Positions 5,810 to 6,398 of a stretch of 6,398 bases of DNA are shown one piece after another. The notes under the pieces were generated by a model that saw nothing but the letters and a program-made list of their open reading frames with translations, had not been told where the DNA came from and ran no database searches. A program made the position numbers and the translations under genes. Each line of letters starts with the position of its first letter. Position 1 is the first letter of the stretch. The DNA lies in NCBI GenBank assembly GCA_015487335.1, contig WFPZ01000268.1:1-6398 (forward strand), in the 5' to 3' direction. Origin of the DNA: Paracoccaceae bacterium (GTDB taxonomy: Bacteria; Pseudomonadota; Alphaproteobacteria; Rhodobacterales; Rhodobacteraceae).

Positions 5810-6398
5810 ATGCTGAACAACCTGGAACCGCAACCGGCGGACAAGATCCTGGAACTGATGCAGATGTTCCGCGACGATCCGCGCGAGAACAAGATCGACC
5901 TCGGGGTCGGCGTCTATCGCAACGCTCAGGGCGTCACCCCGGTGATGCGCGCCGTCAAGGCGGCCGAGAAGCGGCTGTGGGAAGAGCAGCAGACCAAGGC
6001 CTATACCGGGCTTGCGGGCGATCCGGCCTACTCGGAGGCCCTCGGGCGCCTGATTCTCGGCGAGGCGCGCGACACCTCCCGTCTTGCGGCGGCGGCCACG
6101 CCGGGGGGCACCGGAGCCATCCGGCAGGCGTTCGAGCTGGTGCGCATGGCCTCGCCCGAGGCCACCGTCTGGGTCTCCGACCCGACCTGGCCCAACCACC
6201 TTTCCATCCTGAAATACCTGCACCTGCCCCATACCCGGTACCGCTATTTCGACAGCGCCACCCGCGATGTCGATTTCGCCGGCATGATGGAGGATCTGGC
6301 CGGCGTGAAGGCCGGCGACGTGGTGCTGCTGCACGGTTGCTGCCACAACCCCACCGGGGCCAACCTCACCCTCGACCAGTGGCGCGAGGTGGTGCAGC
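5810..6398 (+). CDS. Aromatic/aspartate aminotransferase, N-terminal part (class I, PLP-dependent)
   Basis: The first 196 codons of an aminotransferase of about 395 residues; the gene runs off the window and no stop is reached. It belongs to the AspC/TyrB group, which swaps amino groups between aspartate or aromatic amino acids and 2-oxoglutarate. Visible landmarks are DLGVGVYRN (30-38) at the active-site entrance, YTGLAGD (65-71), the PLP-phosphate loop ATPGGTGAIRQ (96-106), Trp127 in PTWPNH that stacks on the cofactor, and HGCCHNPTGA (175-184) with the cofactor-contacting Asn180. The PLP-binding lysine lies beyond the window. The ATG at 5810 starts one base after the sseA stop, with GGAG at 5797-5800, nine bases upstream and inside sseA; translation is therefore likely coupled. 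Whether it prefers aromatic or dicarboxylic substrates cannot be told from this half. Confidence 0.95.
   Translation, partial: MLNNLEPQPADKILELMQMFRDDPRENKIDLGVGVYRNAQGVTPVMRAVKAAEKRLWEEQQTKAYTGLAGDPAYSEALGRLILGEARDTSRLAAAATPGGTGAIRQAFELVRMASPEATVWVSDPTWPNHLSILKYLHLPHTRYRYFDSATRDVDFAGMMEDLAGVKAGDVVLLHGCCHNPTGANLTLDQWREVVQ

Overview
This high-GC window looks like the chromosome of an alphaproteobacterium of the Rhodobacteraceae (Rhodobacter/Roseobacter group). The protein sequences suggest this: the MQIYLPIAEVSV-type start of the TauE/SafE protein, the KVIAENRRAR start of SmpB, and the aminotransferase N-terminus. So does an intergenic element of the type I remember from that family's genomes (GCCTCCGGCGGGAGTATTT then AAGATGAA). 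No database search was possible, so the taxonomic call rests on recognition.

Layout. 1-263 (+): C-terminal end of an EamA/DMT-family permease. 264-328: short gap between convergent genes holding the repeat/terminator-like element. 329-2302 (-): periplasmic soluble lytic murein transglycosylase of the Slt70 type. 2303-2435: divergent promoter region. 2436-3311 (+): dapA, preceded by a plausible sigma-70 promoter, a leader hairpin and a strong ribosome binding site. 3333-4235 (-): TauE/SafE-family membrane permease, converging on dapA with a 21-nt gap. 4236-4403: divergent region with a palindrome at the permease start and a small hairpin before smpB. 4404-4883 (+): smpB. 4884-4950: gap with a second good sigma-70-like promoter. 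4951-5808 (+): sseA, 3-mercaptopyruvate sulfurtransferase. 5810 to the window end (+): aromatic/aspartate aminotransferase, cut off by the window edge.

How the genes fit together. Most are core functions: peptidoglycan turnover (Slt), diaminopimelate/lysine supply for the wall (DapA), and ribosome rescue (SmpB). The last two genes are one base apart and are almost certainly co-transcribed. Class I aspartate/aromatic aminotransferases can convert cysteine to 3-mercaptopyruvate, the substrate of SseA, so the pair could form a two-step cysteine desulfuration unit. The TauE/SafE permease nearby might export sulfur oxyanions or organosulfonates, but that link is only positional.

No mobile element, CRISPR array, RNA gene, phage gene or defence system is visible, and I see no undescribed multi-gene system. 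The points worth a second look are regulatory: the only two CTAG tetranucleotides in the window both lie at predicted -10 elements, and there are small structured sites at the dapA, tauE-family and smpB translation starts.
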